From contig NZ_QSDR01000010.1 in the NCBI RefSeq assembly GCF_003464085.1, forward strand, positions 66,350 to 130,349: a DNA stretch of 64,000 nt, in the 5' to 3' direction. This document shows positions 8,674-18,559 of the stretch, piece after piece; the stretch's first letter is position 1; every line of letters starts with the position of its first letter. The notes below the pieces were generated by a model that saw only the letters and a list, made by a program, of their open reading frames with translations, was not told where the DNA came from and did no database searches. The position numbers were made by a program, and so were the translations under genes. This DNA comes from Clostridium sp. AM58-1XD (GTDB taxonomy: Bacteria; Bacillota; Clostridia; Lachnospirales; Lachnospiraceae).

Positions 8674-10767
8674 TTACTCGTCAATTCTGCTTCCACAGCT
8701 CATACAGAACATCGAATCACTATCATTGACATATCCGCATGACGGGCATACTCTGCCTTCTTGTGTCTGCCGGACTTGATGGACTTCCTCTTCAAAAGCG
8801 TCTGACGAAGCAGGCCCATCGCCTGCCTTATTCTGGCTGGCCGCTGCCATCTGTTCAGCCATTTCCGGCGTGAGCACTACGGTTCTCAATTCGTCCTGAT
8901 CATATTCCTTCCCCTCATTCTCCTTATAAGCCGGGGCAGACGCCATAGCTTCATTCGATTCCGGCTGTTTTTCCAGTGAAACAGGTGCTTTTTTATCTAA
9001 ATGGACCGCTTCGCTGGAAGACAGCGTTTCCTGCGGCTTTTCATAAGCTGCCTCTTCCACGCCCAGAAGGCTTCCGCAGCCCATGCAGAACTTGGAATCT
9101 CCATCATTTTCCATACCACACTTCCCGCATCTCGTCTTTCCTGTACTGCCGGTATCAGGCAGAACCTGTGCCTGCACGGCTGCCGGTTTGAGGGATGTGC
9201 CGCAGCTCATACAGAATTTATCTCCCGCACGGTACGGACGGCCGCATTTCGGACATGTTCCCTGTATGGCGGCTGTTCCTGACATGCTGTCCTGTTTTTG
9301 GGACATAACAGCGCCTTTTATCTTTTCTTCCCCTTTTGCATAATACTCAGATCCCCGGTTCTTAACGGCACTCAGTGCCCCCTTCGCCTTCTTCTGCGCT
9401 TCTTCAATCTTCTGATTGCGCTCCGCAATTTTTTGTGCCCGAAGCGCCTCTTCCTGTGCCCTTCGTTCCGCTTCTAACCGCTCTGCTTCTTCTCTTGCAG
9501 TTCTTTCCTGTTCCAGGCGTATATCACGTTCATTGACAAGGAATGAGAGATCCAGAAGGCTGAACTCCCTTGCTTTTTCCGCCCCGCAGGCAAGGCAGCT
9601 GTCCGAACCGGCCCCGTTCAGCTGGCCGCATGCACAGAACCAGTACATTCCCCTGTCCTCAGGAAGATAAGGATAATTCACATCCGGAACAGACGCATGC
9701 ATTTGCCTTACAAATTCCTCATTCAGCCCGTCCGGCAGATTCAGCGTATTCTGGGCCTCTACCTGTATAAACGATTCACTGCCTTCATAGCTCCATATTG
9801 TTTCATCCGCATAGACAATGTGGCGGATGACGATGTCGCATCTTCTTGTGGATCTGTCAGGAAGGGATACCGGCGATCCCGTTTCAAAAATCTGTCCTTT
9901 TCCTATGCTCAGGTCGAGATAACAGATATTAGAAAGTTCTCCCAACTTTTCTTTCAGCACGTTATAGTACACAATGTCCAGATAGACCGCTGAAATAGTC
10001 TTTTCCGTCATGTTCTGTATCCCCAGAAACAGGCCGACGTCACCATCCTGGCTCGTATCTGCAATCTGGTACTGGGTAATGACGGCCGGCGCATCCGGCT
10101 GCCACATTTCAGAGGTATTTGATACTCTTATATTTCCCTGACTGATAGGATCTCTGTATTTTGACGTCACAAGGTATCGGTACGCCTGTACGTTTTTCTG
10201 AGCGCCCTGTCCTTTTACCTTATCTCCTACCTTTTTCTTGATGTCGTTTATTCCCCTGGAATTCTGAATTTTTCCAGCAAGGTTACCGGCGCCCTGCTCC
10301 ATTTTCTGAGCGACCGCTGCTACCGCTGACGGCACTTCCGGAGACGGACCGCCCGTAAAATCACCGCCGCCTGGCAGCTGCCCGTTATATGCATCCGCAA
10401 CCCGGTTGAATGACTCGATCCAGAGATAGAACGCTACGAACGGACCAAGGCCACAGAGCAGCGCTCCTACGAGATACCACAGGAGCAGTGTTGACCCTGT
10501 CGTCTGAGTTCTCATATTGTAAGAGGCGGCCGCATCGGCCAGACGGTTGCCCTGCTTATACATCCAGATATAATAGTAAATTCCGCATGTAACGATCGTC
10601 AAAAGCATAACGATCAAAAAATTCGGACTTGGTTTTTCAGGCGATCTGCCTTCGCAGATCCGGTTGGAATCTTCAATAAAGCAAAACCACCAGTAAAGGC
10701 CGTACAACCCACAGGTAATTGCCGACAGTAAAATTAACATCCAGAAATTTCTCTTCTTAACACCCAT
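8674..10767 (-). CDS. DUF4234 membrane protein with four C-terminal zinc ribbons
   Basis: 697 residues. Residues 1-140 are a DUF4234-type membrane domain with repeated TCG-[IL]-Y-x2-Y-W motifs and three to four helices. A soluble domain follows (about 200-370), then a first ribbon (FCACGQ..CLACGA), a Glu/Arg/Ala-rich coiled coil (about 410-480), and three more CxxC-x(n)-CxxC ribbons (CPKCGRP..CMSCG, CGKCGME..CMGCG, CPSCGYV..CMSCG). The last two are separated by an acidic disordered segment. The ribbons are expected to face the cytoplasm. Function unknown; it is the largest ribbon carrier of this operon and a candidate scaffold. Confidence 0.8.
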   Translation of the reverse strand: MGVKKRNFWMLILLSAITCGLYGLYWWFCFIEDSNRICEGRSPEKPSPNFLIVMLLTIVTCGIYYYIWMYKQGNRLADAAASYNMRTQTTGSTLLLWYLVGALLCGLGPFVAFYLWIESFNRVADAYNGQLPGGGDFTGGPSPEVPSAVAAVAQKMEQGAGNLAGKIQNSRGINDIKKKVGDKVKGQGAQKNVQAYRYLVTSKYRDPISQGNIRVSNTSEMWQPDAPAVITQYQIADTSQDGDVGLFLGIQNMTEKTISAVYLDIVYYNVLKEKLGELSNICYLDLSIGKGQIFETGSPVSLPDRSTRRCDIVIRHIVYADETIWSYEGSESFIQVEAQNTLNLPDGLNEEFVRQMHASVPDVNYPYLPEDRGMYWFCACGQLNGAGSDSCLACGAEKAREFSLLDLSFLVNERDIRLEQERTAREEAERLEAERRAQEEALRAQKIAERNQKIEEAQKKAKGALSAVKNRGSEYYAKGEEKIKGAVMSQKQDSMSGTAAIQGTCPKCGRPYRAGDKFCMSCGTSLKPAAVQAQVLPDTGSTGKTRCGKCGMENDGDSKFCMGCGSLLGVEEAAYEKPQETLSSSEAVHLDKKAPVSLEKQPESNEAMASAPAYKENEGKEYDQDELRTVVLTPEMAEQMAAASQNKAGDGPASSDAFEEEVHQVRQTQEGRVCPSCGYVNDSDSMFCMSCGSRIDE

Positions 10768-10833
10768 ACGTTTCCCTTCCCTTATTTCTTAATTTATTTA
10801 TAATAACGGTAACTGTATTGAAGACAGCGCCTG

Positions 10834-12090
10834 TCATTTCATTGCGCTGTCAAAAATCACCGTCCAAACTCCGCTGTTCCTGTTCCAGATTTCCCCAAAC
10901 TGCGCAGGAGGAACGGGGGATGTCTCACGCCCCACTTCGATCGTCAGGCTTGGGATACTTTTCTTCGAAATTGCCCAGTCTTTATATCCGGCTGGATCCA
11001 GCTTCTGATAGTTGGCGTCCAAAGGATATCCCGTAACGGCAGAAACCTGTTTTGCAAACTGCTCCGTGTCATCTTTCAGCTTTCCCGTCTGACCGAAATA
11101 CCAGTAAATAACGCCTCCCTGCGTGTGATAGCTGACCGTCCTGACGAACGGATACGTCTCTGTCAGGCGGATAAGGGCCGCTGCTTCCGGCTCACTGCCT
11201 GGCGCTTCTCCCTTATAATGGTCAGAGGATGGGTGTCCGCTTCCCACATACTGATCCCACAAGGCGTCGAAATTTCTGTTTAAATCAACACCATGGGCGT
11301 TGGCCTTCCAGCGTTTGAAATAATTTCCTGTTCCGGCAGAACCGTCCTTTTTCATAATTACATCGGTTATGTAGCTGCGCGTCTCATCTTTTCTTACAGC
11401 CTCCAGGCCGAACTGACTGATGGATACGCCGTCCGGATTAATCATCGGCACCACATGGACGGCAATCCCGCCCAGATATTTATTCACGGCTTCCTGATCT
11501 TTTAGAAAGCCATCCAGCTGTTTCATCACCAGTTGTGTCGTCATATATTCCCTGGCATGAATGGAACCTGTAATCAGAACATGCCTGTCCGAAGCCGGAT
11601 TTCCAAGAAGCACATGGTAAATCTGCCTGCCGTCCATCGTCTCTCCCAGGCTGTCAACCGTCATTTCCTCATACATGTTCTTCATTTGCTGAAGATCCTG
11701 TTCCATATTTTCGTAAGTATAAACAGCAGGATCAGTTTCGACAATCAGAGGGCCAGCCGCTCCCTGTTCCCCTGAGCCCGAAGTTTCTGAAACCACTTCT
11801 CCCGCCGCAGATTCCGAAGCCGGCTCTGATTCTTTCCGCTCTGATGAATTTGATTCCGAGACACCTGCCTGTGCAAGCCCCTTTTTACTCTCCTCCATAG
11901 ATGATGAAGCAACCGTCTCTTTTATATGCGCATCCGACTGCAGCTGGGCGGTTCTGATATCCTCTTCGGGTTTCCCTTTTCCAGACTCAGAAACTGCAAA
12001 GATACCTGCTCCGGCACACAGTACCAGGGTAATTACGACGGCAGCAATTCCCCAGAAAATAATCATTTTTTCCCGTTTTTTCCTTTTCAT
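10834..12090 (-). CDS. M14-family zinc carboxypeptidase, membrane-anchored
   Basis: 418 residues: an N-terminal Lys-rich stretch and one hydrophobic helix (about 10-32, signal anchor), a Ser/Glu-rich linker, then an M14 metallopeptidase. Visible catalytic elements are GSIHARE (zinc ligands His and Glu), DLNRNFD, SYHTQGG (third zinc ligand His) and LTIEVG (catalytic Glu). Related enzymes trim peptidoglycan stem peptides (gamma-D-Glu-diamino acid peptidases), which fits an external wall-facing role; the substrate is inferred. ATG 12090 follows AAAGGAT. First gene after a perfect consensus promoter, and probable head of the zinc-ribbon operon. Confidence 0.88.
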   Translation of the reverse strand: MKRKKREKMIIFWGIAAVVITLVLCAGAGIFAVSESGKGKPEEDIRTAQLQSDAHIKETVASSSMEESKKGLAQAGVSESNSSERKESEPASESAAGEVVSETSGSGEQGAAGPLIVETDPAVYTYENMEQDLQQMKNMYEEMTVDSLGETMDGRQIYHVLLGNPASDRHVLITGSIHAREYMTTQLVMKQLDGFLKDQEAVNKYLGGIAVHVVPMINPDGVSISQFGLEAVRKDETRSYITDVIMKKDGSAGTGNYFKRWKANAHGVDLNRNFDALWDQYVGSGHPSSDHYKGEAPGSEPEAAALIRLTETYPFVRTVSYHTQGGVIYWYFGQTGKLKDDTEQFAKQVSAVTGYPLDANYQKLDPAGYKDWAISKKSIPSLTIEVGRETSPVPPAQFGEIWNRNSGVWTVIFDSAMK

Positions 12091-12136
12091 TTTCCTATCC
12101 TTTTTCTAAATTTTCTGTCTATTTATCCTTTGGTTA

Positions 12137-12165
12137 ATTATACCGTCCGCACCAGTTATTGTCAA
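12137..12165 (-). promoter_or_regulatory. Consensus sigma-A promoter of the M14/zinc-ribbon operon
   Basis: On the minus strand TTGACA (12165-12160), a 17-base spacer and TATAAT (12142-12137): all twelve bases match consensus. It lies 47 bases upstream of the M14 start codon and has no strong competitor down to 2.4 kb. Confidence 0.9.
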
Positions 12166-12369
12166 CGAAATCGGGCAGCTGTGATCCCCCTTATTCCGTT
12201 TTGTATCTCCAAAAAAACAAAAGACCCCCATACCTGCCGGCCATTACTTTTCCCGTTTGTGCCTTCGCTCCAAAAAACGGATGTACAGTGGCTTCCTGAT
12301 CTGCCCGGTAAAGGAAGATATATGCTCTCGTTATGGCAATTTTCGATTGCGGCCTTGTTTCCATGACAG

Positions 12370-12447
12370 AAAAAGGCACAGCTTCGGCCATCTGATTCTG
12401 TATCAGTGGATCAACCACTTCATAAAATCAAATGCCAAACTGTGCCC
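12370..12447 (-). terminator. Terminator of the ribose operon
   Basis: On the minus strand GGCACAG (12446-12440) pairs with CTGTGCC (12381-12375), followed by TTTTT-C. The loop contains a further hairpin AGTGG/CCACT (12406-12420). It starts about 30 bases after the rbsB stop. The remaining stretch to the M14 promoter (12166-12369) shows only a weak ORF, not called. Confidence 0.7.
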
Positions 12448-12474
12448 GTTCTGCTGTAATCAGCCGGCGCTTTT

Positions 12475-13385
12475 CTATTTAATCAATTCTACTTCTACAG
12501 GAATCGATTTGTCTACCGTCTCTCCTGCCATCAGTTTTAATGCTGTTTCTACTGCTGTTTCTCCCATTTTATCAGGTTTCTGTGCCACAGTAGCCGCCAT
12601 TTTCCCGTCCTTAACAGCTTTTTGAGCATCGTCGGTAGCGTCAAATCCAACGATTTTAATATTCTTTCCGGAAGCAGCCACCGCTTCGGCAGCGCCAGAG
12701 CCATCTCGTCATTATGTGCAAAAACGCCTTTTATGGAACCGTCAGACTGAAGAATATTTTCCATAACGGACATGCCTTCCGCACGGTTGAAATTGGCCGT
12801 CTGACTGGCCGCTACATCCAGCTTTTCATCTGCCACCTGGTGGAATCCTTCACCACGGTCAATGGTCGCAGAAGCGCCCGGTACGCCCTGAAGTTCAGCT
12901 ACCTTTGCCCCTTCTCCGATCAATTCAGCCAGATATTCTGTGGCCATATTGGCTCCTGCCACATTATCGGAAGCAATCTGGCAGTCCACCTCTACACCAT
13001 TGACACCACGGTCAACGGAAATGACCTTTATTCCCTGTGCGACCGCACTTTGAACGGCTGGAGCCACCGCATCGGAATCTACCGGATTGACAATCAGCAC
13101 ACCCACATTTCTGGAGACGAGGTCTTCAATATCGCTCGTCTGTTTTGCCGCATCGTCTCCTGCGTCGACGACGATCAGCTGTACATTCTCTTCTCCGGCC
13201 TTTTCTTTTGCGCCTTCCGTCAGCGTTACAAAAAACGGGTTGTTCAGAGTGGAGACGGAAAATCCGATGGCCGTACCTCCCGATCTCTCTTTCGCGTTGT
13301 CTTCTCCGTCAATCGTAATTGCGTTACATCCGGTTACACTGATCATCATCAGCCCTGATAATAATAATGCCGCAAATCTTTTCAT
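12475..13385 (-). CDS. rbsB: Ribose ABC transporter substrate-binding lipoprotein RbsB (frameshifted)
   Basis: A sugar-binding lipoprotein of about 303 residues: signal peptide and lipobox SVTGC near residue 20, IGFSVSTLNNPFF, VDRGVNGVEV, GVFAHNDEMAL. The frame breaks after NDEMALA near 12694. In the second frame the protein continues AAEAVAASGKNIKIVGFDATDDAQKAVKDG to the end VEVELIK at 12475. Restoring one G (CTGGGCGCT) gives the normal family motif NDEMALGA. Last gene of the ribose operon; captures sugar outside the membrane for RbsA/RbsC. Either a sequencing indel or a recent inactivation. Confidence 0.9.
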
Positions 13386-13412
13386 TTTTTAACCTCCTTA
13401 TTTTCCTGATAA

Positions 13413-14354
13413 TTAGCGCTTCCTGTCCGAAAGAACGGCGATGAGAATTACAATACCTTTGATGACGTCCTGATAGTAAGACGACACGCCCAGAATATTC
13501 AGTCCGTTATTTAAAACTGCAATAATCAGTACGCCGATAAATGTGCCGTAAATCTTTCCTCTGCCTCCGCTCATACTGGTTCCGCCGAGAGCTACCGCCG
13601 CAATGGCATCCAGTTCATATCCGTCTCCAAGAGTCGGCTGTGCAGAGCCCAGTCTGGATAACAGGATCAGGCCGGAAAGAGCCGCCATTGTGCCCGAAAT
13701 GGCATAGGCTATAATTTTCGTCTTATGTATATTGACACCGGCCAGACTGGCGGATTTCCAGTTACTTCCTGTGGCATATACCCTGCGTCCGAACGTGGTC
13801 TTATTCAGCAGGAAGAAGAACAGAAGGAACAGGAGAACCAGCAGAATAACCGGGATCGGAATTCCATAGAATTTCCCTTTTCCAACTACCTTCAGGATGA
13901 AACTGTCTCCCAGGTTGGAAATCGGTTTTCCGTTCGTATAGATCATAGTCAGGCCGCGGTAAACGGTCATTGTGATCAGCGTTGCGATAAATGGCTGGAG
14001 GCGTCCTTTCGTCACCATGACTCCGCTGACAATTCCAAGACCGCAGCCGATCAGAAGAGCCAGAACCATTGCCAGTCCGGCCGGAACACCTGACGTGATC
14101 ATACCTGCGCAGAATGCTGTGCTCAGAGCCAGCACAGAACCAACTGAAAGGTCTATGGCGTCGGTCAGAATAACGAACGTCATTCCAAAGGCTATGAGGC
14201 CGTTGATGGAAGACTGGCGAAGCAGCGACAAAAAGTTGGAACCCGTGCGGAATTCCGGGCTGACGATGCTGATTCCTGCAATCAGCAGTACGAGCGCGAT
14301 TAATGCTCCAAAATCCTGTGCATAATTAACAGCTTTATTTTTATTCCCATTCAT
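13413..14354 (-). CDS. rbsC: Ribose ABC transporter permease RbsC
   Basis: 313 residues, very hydrophobic, about eight to ten membrane helices. It has the family signatures AIDLSVGSVLAL, the GVFYATGSN-like GRRVYATGSNWKSASLAGVN, and DAIAAVALGGTSMSGGRG, and the C-terminal GIVILIAVLSDRKR. Forms the membrane channel of the ribose importer. Its ATG overlaps the rbsA stop in a TAATG junction, so the two are translationally coupled. Confidence 0.95.
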   Translation of the reverse strand: MNGNKNKAVNYAQDFGALIALVLLIAGISIVSPEFRTGSNFLSLLRQSSINGLIAFGMTFVILTDAIDLSVGSVLALSTAFCAGMITSGVPAGLAMVLALLIGCGLGIVSGVMVTKGRLQPFIATLITMTVYRGLTMIYTNGKPISNLGDSFILKVVGKGKFYGIPIPVILLVLLFLLFFFLLNKTTFGRRVYATGSNWKSASLAGVNIHKTKIIAYAISGTMAALSGLILLSRLGSAQPTLGDGYELDAIAAVALGGTSMSGGRGKIYGTFIGVLIIAVLNNGLNILGVSSYYQDVIKGIVILIAVLSDRKR

Positions 14355-15844
14355 TATAAAGTACCTCCCGTAGCTAATGTCATAATCTTCTCCTGATCAG
14401 CCTCACTGCGGCTGATGATTCCTCTGACCATACCTTCTCTTACTACCATAATCCGGTCACTCATTCCCAGCACCTCCGGCAGTTCGGAGGATACCATGAC
14501 AACCGCTACCCCCTGTTCCGCCAGCTTGTTGATAATGCTGTATATTTCCTTTTTTGCACCGATATCCACACCTCTCGTCGGTTCATCCAGAATCAGTATT
14601 TTCGGGTCCGTATAAATCCATTTGGCAAATACAACTTTCTGCTGGTTTCCTCCGCTCAGATTCAGGCATTCGTGGAATGGACCGAAGCACTTGATGTGAA
14701 GCTCTTCGATTGCCTGCCTGACAAGGCTGCTTTCCTTTTCCCTGCTGATTACAATGCCGCCTTTTCCTGAAATGCGGTTCAGATTGGCCAGAGAAATATT
14801 CTTTTCGATACTCTCTTCCAGAAGCAGCCCTTCCGTCTTTCTATCCTCCGTGATAAATCCAATGCCCTGGCGGATTGCCTCTTCCGGTTTCCGTATAACT
14901 GCTTTCTTTCCGTTTATATGGATTTCTCCCTTTTCATATGGAAGATTTCCAAAGATCGCCTGCATGATTTCCGTTCTTCCGGCCCCCATCAGGCCGGACA
15001 CGCCCAGCACTTCTCCTGCCCGGACGGAAAAGCTCACATTCTGGAAAACGCCGTCCTTTGTCAGACCTTCCACACGGAGCACCACATCCCCAACGGAACA
15101 GTTTCTGGACGGATACCGTTCCCCGATTTCACGTCCGATCATCATCTTTACAATTTCATTCATATTTGTCTTCGGAATTTCTTTTGTACCGATATACGTG
15201 CCGTCTCTCAGGACGGAAATCCTGTCGCACAGCTCGAATATCTCCTCCATACGGTGAGAGATGTAGACGATGGAAACGCCTTTTTTTCTGAGGGAACGGA
15301 TCACCTCAAACAGCACTTTTGTTTCACTCTGCGTAAGCGCAGCCGTCGGCTCATCCATGATGATGACCTTTGCATCCACCATCAATGCCTTACAGATTTC
15401 AATCATCTGCTGCTGCCCCACGGAAAGCTCTGACATCACCTGATCCGTTGGAATTTTAACTCCAAGGCGCTCGAGCGTTTCTTCCGCCTTTGCCCTCATG
15501 GCCTTTCTGTCACAGACTCCAAAGCGTTTTGTAATCTCTTTTCCCAGAAAGAGGTTTTCTTCTACCGTAAGATCAAACAGTACGTTCAGTTCCTGCTGAA
15601 TAAATACAATTCCTGCCCTCTCCGCTTCCTGTGCGTTTTTGTATACGACTTCCCGTCCATCCACCAGGACCGTTCCTTTATCCCGCGTATAAACGCCGGT
15701 CAGTATTTTCATAAGGGTGGATTTCCCTGCCCCGTTTTCTCCCATCAGCGCATGGACTTCCCCGTCATCCAGAATAAATCCGGCATCCTTTAAGACCTGA
15801 TTCTGTCCAAAGGATTTATCAATCCCCTTCATTTCAATTTTCAT
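14354..15844 (-). CDS. rbsA: Ribose ABC transporter ATPase RbsA
   Basis: 496 residues, the usual RbsA length, with two fused ABC domains. The first has an intact Walker [10 protein letters not shown], signature LSVGQQQM and Walker [12 protein letters not shown]. The second has a degenerate Walker A (GLMGAGRTE), signature LSGGNQQK and Walker [13 protein letters not shown], as is normal for this family. ATG 15844 follows GGAGGGAAG; upstream in-frame codons run into the rbsD gene. Fourth structural gene of the operon. Confidence 0.95.
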   Translation of the reverse strand: MKIEMKGIDKSFGQNQVLKDAGFILDDGEVHALMGENGAGKSTLMKILTGVYTRDKGTVLVDGREVVYKNAQEAERAGIVFIQQELNVLFDLTVEENLFLGKEITKRFGVCDRKAMRAKAEETLERLGVKIPTDQVMSELSVGQQQMIEICKALMVDAKVIIMDEPTAALTQSETKVLFEVIRSLRKKGVSIVYISHRMEEIFELCDRISVLRDGTYIGTKEIPKTNMNEIVKMMIGREIGERYPSRNCSVGDVVLRVEGLTKDGVFQNVSFSVRAGEVLGVSGLMGAGRTEIMQAIFGNLPYEKGEIHINGKKAVIRKPEEAIRQGIGFITEDRKTEGLLLEESIEKNISLANLNRISGKGGIVISREKESSLVRQAIEELHIKCFGPFHECLNLSGGNQQKVVFAKWIYTDPKILILDEPTRGVDIGAKKEIYSIINKLAEQGVAVVMVSSELPEVLGMSDRIMVVREGMVRGIISRSEADQEKIMTLATGGTL

Positions 15845-15870
15845 TTTGCTTCCCTCCAGACGTTCTTCCT

Positions 15871-16284
15871 TTAAAAGATACAGCCAGACTGCAGGATAAT
15901 ATTTGCATACGGCGTAGTTTCCCCTGTTCTGATCACGGCTTTGCATGAACCTGTCATTGCTTTCAGCCGGCTATGAGGCACGAAAACGACCTCTGTTTTG
16001 AAACCGGTTTCACATTCGGCAAAAAGATGGTTGATTTCTCTTAATATATGAGGATTCGATTCCCTGATCTCTTCCGCAAGTATAACCTTTTCAACTTTCA
16101 TATCGTCTGAAACCGCTTTCAAGACTTCCATAAAAGAAGGAACTCCATATGTCACGGCCAGATCGATTCTCTCTGTTCCATCCGGTATGGGCAGTCCGCA
16201 GTCTCCCACCGCCAGAGTATCCGTATGGCCCATATAAGACAGCACTCTCGATATTTCTCCATTCAGCATACCATGTTTTTTCAT
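15871..16284 (-). CDS. rbsD: D-ribose pyranase RbsD
   Basis: 137 residues. Begins [34 protein letters not shown] with the catalytic His of GHTD and ends in [13 protein letters not shown], both characteristic of RbsD. It interconverts pyranose and furanose ribose so that RbsK can use the sugar. Ribosome site AAGGAGG. A perfect palindrome TGAAACCGGTTTCA (15999-16012) lies within the coding sequence. Confidence 0.95.
   Translation of the reverse strand: MKKHGMLNGEISRVLSYMGHTDTLAVGDCGLPIPDGTERIDLAVTYGVPSFMEVLKAVSDDMKVEKVILAEEIRESNPHILREINHLFAECETGFKTEVVFVPHSRLKAMTGSCKAVIRTGETTPYANIILQSGCIF
15999..16012. promoter_or_regulatory. Intragenic LacI-type palindrome in rbsD
   Basis: TGAAACCGGTTTCA is a perfect 14-bp palindrome of the LacI/GalR operator type, nearly identical to the RbsR operator at 18276-18289. 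It could be an auxiliary operator or roadblock; its position within codons makes chance possible. Confidence 0.4.
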
Positions 16285-16299
16285 TACCGATCCTCCTTA

Positions 16300-17201
16300 T
16301 TATTTTCTGCCTTCCGCACATTCCATCGCATCCATGACCTGCCGGCGTGTAGGCATTCCGCCCTGGGCACCGAATCTCTCGGTGGACAGACTGGCCGCCG
16401 TATTAGCGAACAAAAGTGCTTCTTCAATCGGCCTTCCTTCCCCGATTTCCACGGTAAACGCGCCGTTTAACGTATCTCCTGCTCCCGTCGTATCAACGAC
16501 CATTGCTTTTCTGGCCGGTACATTCAGCACTTTTCCGGATTTCAAGCCTACGGAAACGCCTCTGGATCCCTGAGTAATCACCAGTTTTTCCGGATAAGCC
16601 TTTAAAAGTTCTTCCGTCGTTCTGTCTTTTCCAAAAAGGATGACGGCTTCATGTTCATTCGGCGTCAGATAACTCACTTTTTCAATGATCTCCTGTTTTA
16701 CCGGTCGTGCCGGTCCCGGATTCAGGACTGCCTTTACTCCGTGGCTGTGGCAGAGCTCGATCACATATTCCACCGTGTCCTGAGGTATTTCATGCTGCAG
16801 AAGTACGATTTCGCAGGAAAGCAGCTCATCCCTGATGCTGTCTATATATTCTCTGTCCACCTGATCGTTTGCTCCAGCTACGACGATGATCGTATTGTCG
16901 TTGTCTCCGACCGTAATCAATGCCAGTCCTGTGCTCACACCCTGCACCGTTTTGACATGGCATGAATCCACTCCCATATCCTGAGGTTTTTGAGGAGCGC
17001 TTTTCCTGCGTCGTCGCTGCCAACACATCCAAACATTTTTACATCTGCCCCCAGCTTTGCCATGGCAACCGCCTGGTTAGCGCCTTTTCCACCTGGTATG
17101 CAGCGGATTTCTTCCCCCTTTAATGTTTCTCCTTTTAAAGGGATTCTCTCTGCAGTTACCGTCATATCCATATTGATGCTTCCCACTACTGCAATTTTCA
17201 T
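16300..17201 (-). CDS. rbsK: Ribokinase RbsK (frameshifted)
   Basis: Two frames join to a PfkB-type kinase of about 300 residues. The first frame gives MKIAVVGSINMDMTV, GGKGANQAVAMAKLG and GKALLKNL; the second, from DMGVDSCHVKTVQGVSTGLA, gives NPGPARP, LTPNEHE, and the anion hole with catalytic Asp DTTGAGDTLNGAF. The break is near 16980, where adding one base to the CCTGAGG/CCTCAGG stretch restores frame. Phosphorylates ribose to ribose-5-phosphate in the cytoplasm. Ribosome site GGAGGTCAAT before ATG 17201. Confidence 0.92.
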
Positions 17202-17215
17202 ATTGACCTCCTTTA

Positions 17216-18219
17216 TTATGATTTATTTTCTCCATCTGAAGTCTGTTTCGTCGTGCCCCGTTTTATAAGCTCCACTCCAAATGTAGTTTTCCTGTTAACT
17301 TCCATGCCTGATACGTAATCAGTCAGAATCTGCACCGCTGTCTGGCCCATCTTCGCGATCGGCTGTGCGATCGTCGTAATCTCCGGCGTAAACAGGCTGC
17401 TCAACATGATGTTATCAAATCCGATCACCTGAACATCGTCCGGAACTCTGATTCCTTCCTTATGAAGAATTTTGTACACAGATATGGCTACCATATCATT
17501 TGCCGCGATGATTCCGTCTGTTTCCGGAAAACGCCGCAGGATTTCTCCCGTCTTTTCCAGCCCGGATTCATAACTGTATTCACATTCAATCCACTTTGGT
17601 TCCAGCCCTCTCTCTCTGCACACATCCAGATATCCCTGGTGGCGCTGACGGGCACTGGAAAGCCTCTTAGGCCCACTCATCTGCACGATATTTCTACAGC
17701 CGCAGCTCAGCAGATATTCAACTGCCATCCGGCCTCCCTGATAGTGGTCGGACTGAATGCTGGCGATCTCTTCTCCACGTTCAATCTGACGGTCAATCAT
17801 TACGATCGGAATCCGGCATTTGTCGATTTCTTCCCTTATTTCCTCTCTGTTTGTCATGAGAATCGCACCGTCTGCATTCATGCGCTCCAGCAGGTTCAAA
17901 TTTCGCTTTTCTTTCTCCACATCGTTATTGGAATTGCATAAAGTCAGCCTGTATCCCCTTCTGTCACACTCCTCTTCAATCGCTCCCGCCAGTTCATTAA
18001 AAAATGGATTCACAATATCGGGAACGAGTATTCCAATAATCTTTGAAGATTTTTTAAAGAGTGACCGGGCTACTTCATTCGGTCTGAAACCGGTTTCAAC
18101 TATTGCCTTTTCTACCCGCTGTTTCTTTTCATCATCCACTCTGGCCGTTCCATTCATAACCCTGGAAACCGTGGAAGGGGAAACACCAGCTATTCTGCTA
18201 CGTCCCTGATACTCGCCAT
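17216..18219 (-). CDS. rbsR: LacI-family ribose repressor RbsR (frameshifted near the start)
   Basis: About 334 residues: HTH (AGVSPSTVSRVMNGTARV), hinge, and a periplasmic-binding-like effector domain (IIGILVPDIVNPFF...GFDNIMLSSLFTPEITT). In the frame that runs to the stop the N-terminus reads MVIIYGEYQGRSRIAGVS, which is not LacI-like. Starting at ATG 18219 in the neighbouring frame gives MASIRDVA, and one added base near 18197 joins it to RIAGVSPSTV, the canonical form. So a one-base loss is likely. First gene of the operon; expected to respond to ribose. A perfect operator-like palindrome lies inside it (18085-18098). Confidence 0.9.
18085..18098. promoter_or_regulatory. Intragenic LacI-type palindrome in rbsR
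   Basis: TGAAACCGGTTTCA, perfect 14-bp palindrome inside the rbsR coding region, identical to that in rbsD. It may act as a downstream auxiliary operator for repression by looping. Confidence 0.4.
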
Positions 18220-18275
18220 ATATAATCACCATCCTGTCTAATCAATTCTGTCTAATGGTTGTAACTATCTCCTTA

Positions 18276-18329
18276 TGAAACCCGTTTCAAATCTGTTTTC
18301 ATTATATATTTTAACATTTTAAAAGTCAA
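18276..18329 (-). promoter_or_regulatory. Promoter and RbsR operator of the ribose operon
   Basis: On the minus strand TTGACT (18329-18324), 17 bases, TATAAT (18306-18301), then the operator TGAAAC-GG-GTTTCA (18289-18276) at about the transcription start. A LacI-type repressor bound there would block initiation. From here to the isocitrate dehydrogenase gene (18330-18559) nothing but that gene's terminator is seen. Confidence 0.85.
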
Positions 18330-18511
18330 CATCGATCTCCTGTTTTTATTTTTTTCGGTATTCTTTACAATTTCACCTGCTTTTTACGAGAGATATTCCT
18401 AGCTTTTATATGCAAAACTCCCAATCATATATCCTGCATGTATTGCAGGTCCGCATGGAAACCGTTACGAAGCAGCGTATGAAACCGGGATGAAAAACAA
18501 TCCTGTAAATC

Positions 18512-18557
18512 ACAAAAGGGACCGGGAATTGTTGCATGCTGCAGCAATCCCCGGTCC
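18512..18557 (-). terminator. Terminator of the isocitrate dehydrogenase operon
   Basis: GGACCGGGAATTG (from 18519) pairs with CAATCCCCGGTCC (to 18557). On the minus strand it is followed by CTTTTGTG. It begins directly after the stop codon of the dehydrogenase. Confidence 0.8.
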
Positions 18558-18559
18558 GG

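Noticed and set aside
12191..12418. 75-residue minus-strand ORF between rbsB and the M14 gene
   Set aside because: Overlaps the ribose operon terminator, has no ribosome site and shows no recognisable domain.
12475..13385. rbsB as two genuine genes
   Set aside because: The second frame has no ribosome site and begins in the middle of the conserved binding-protein fold.
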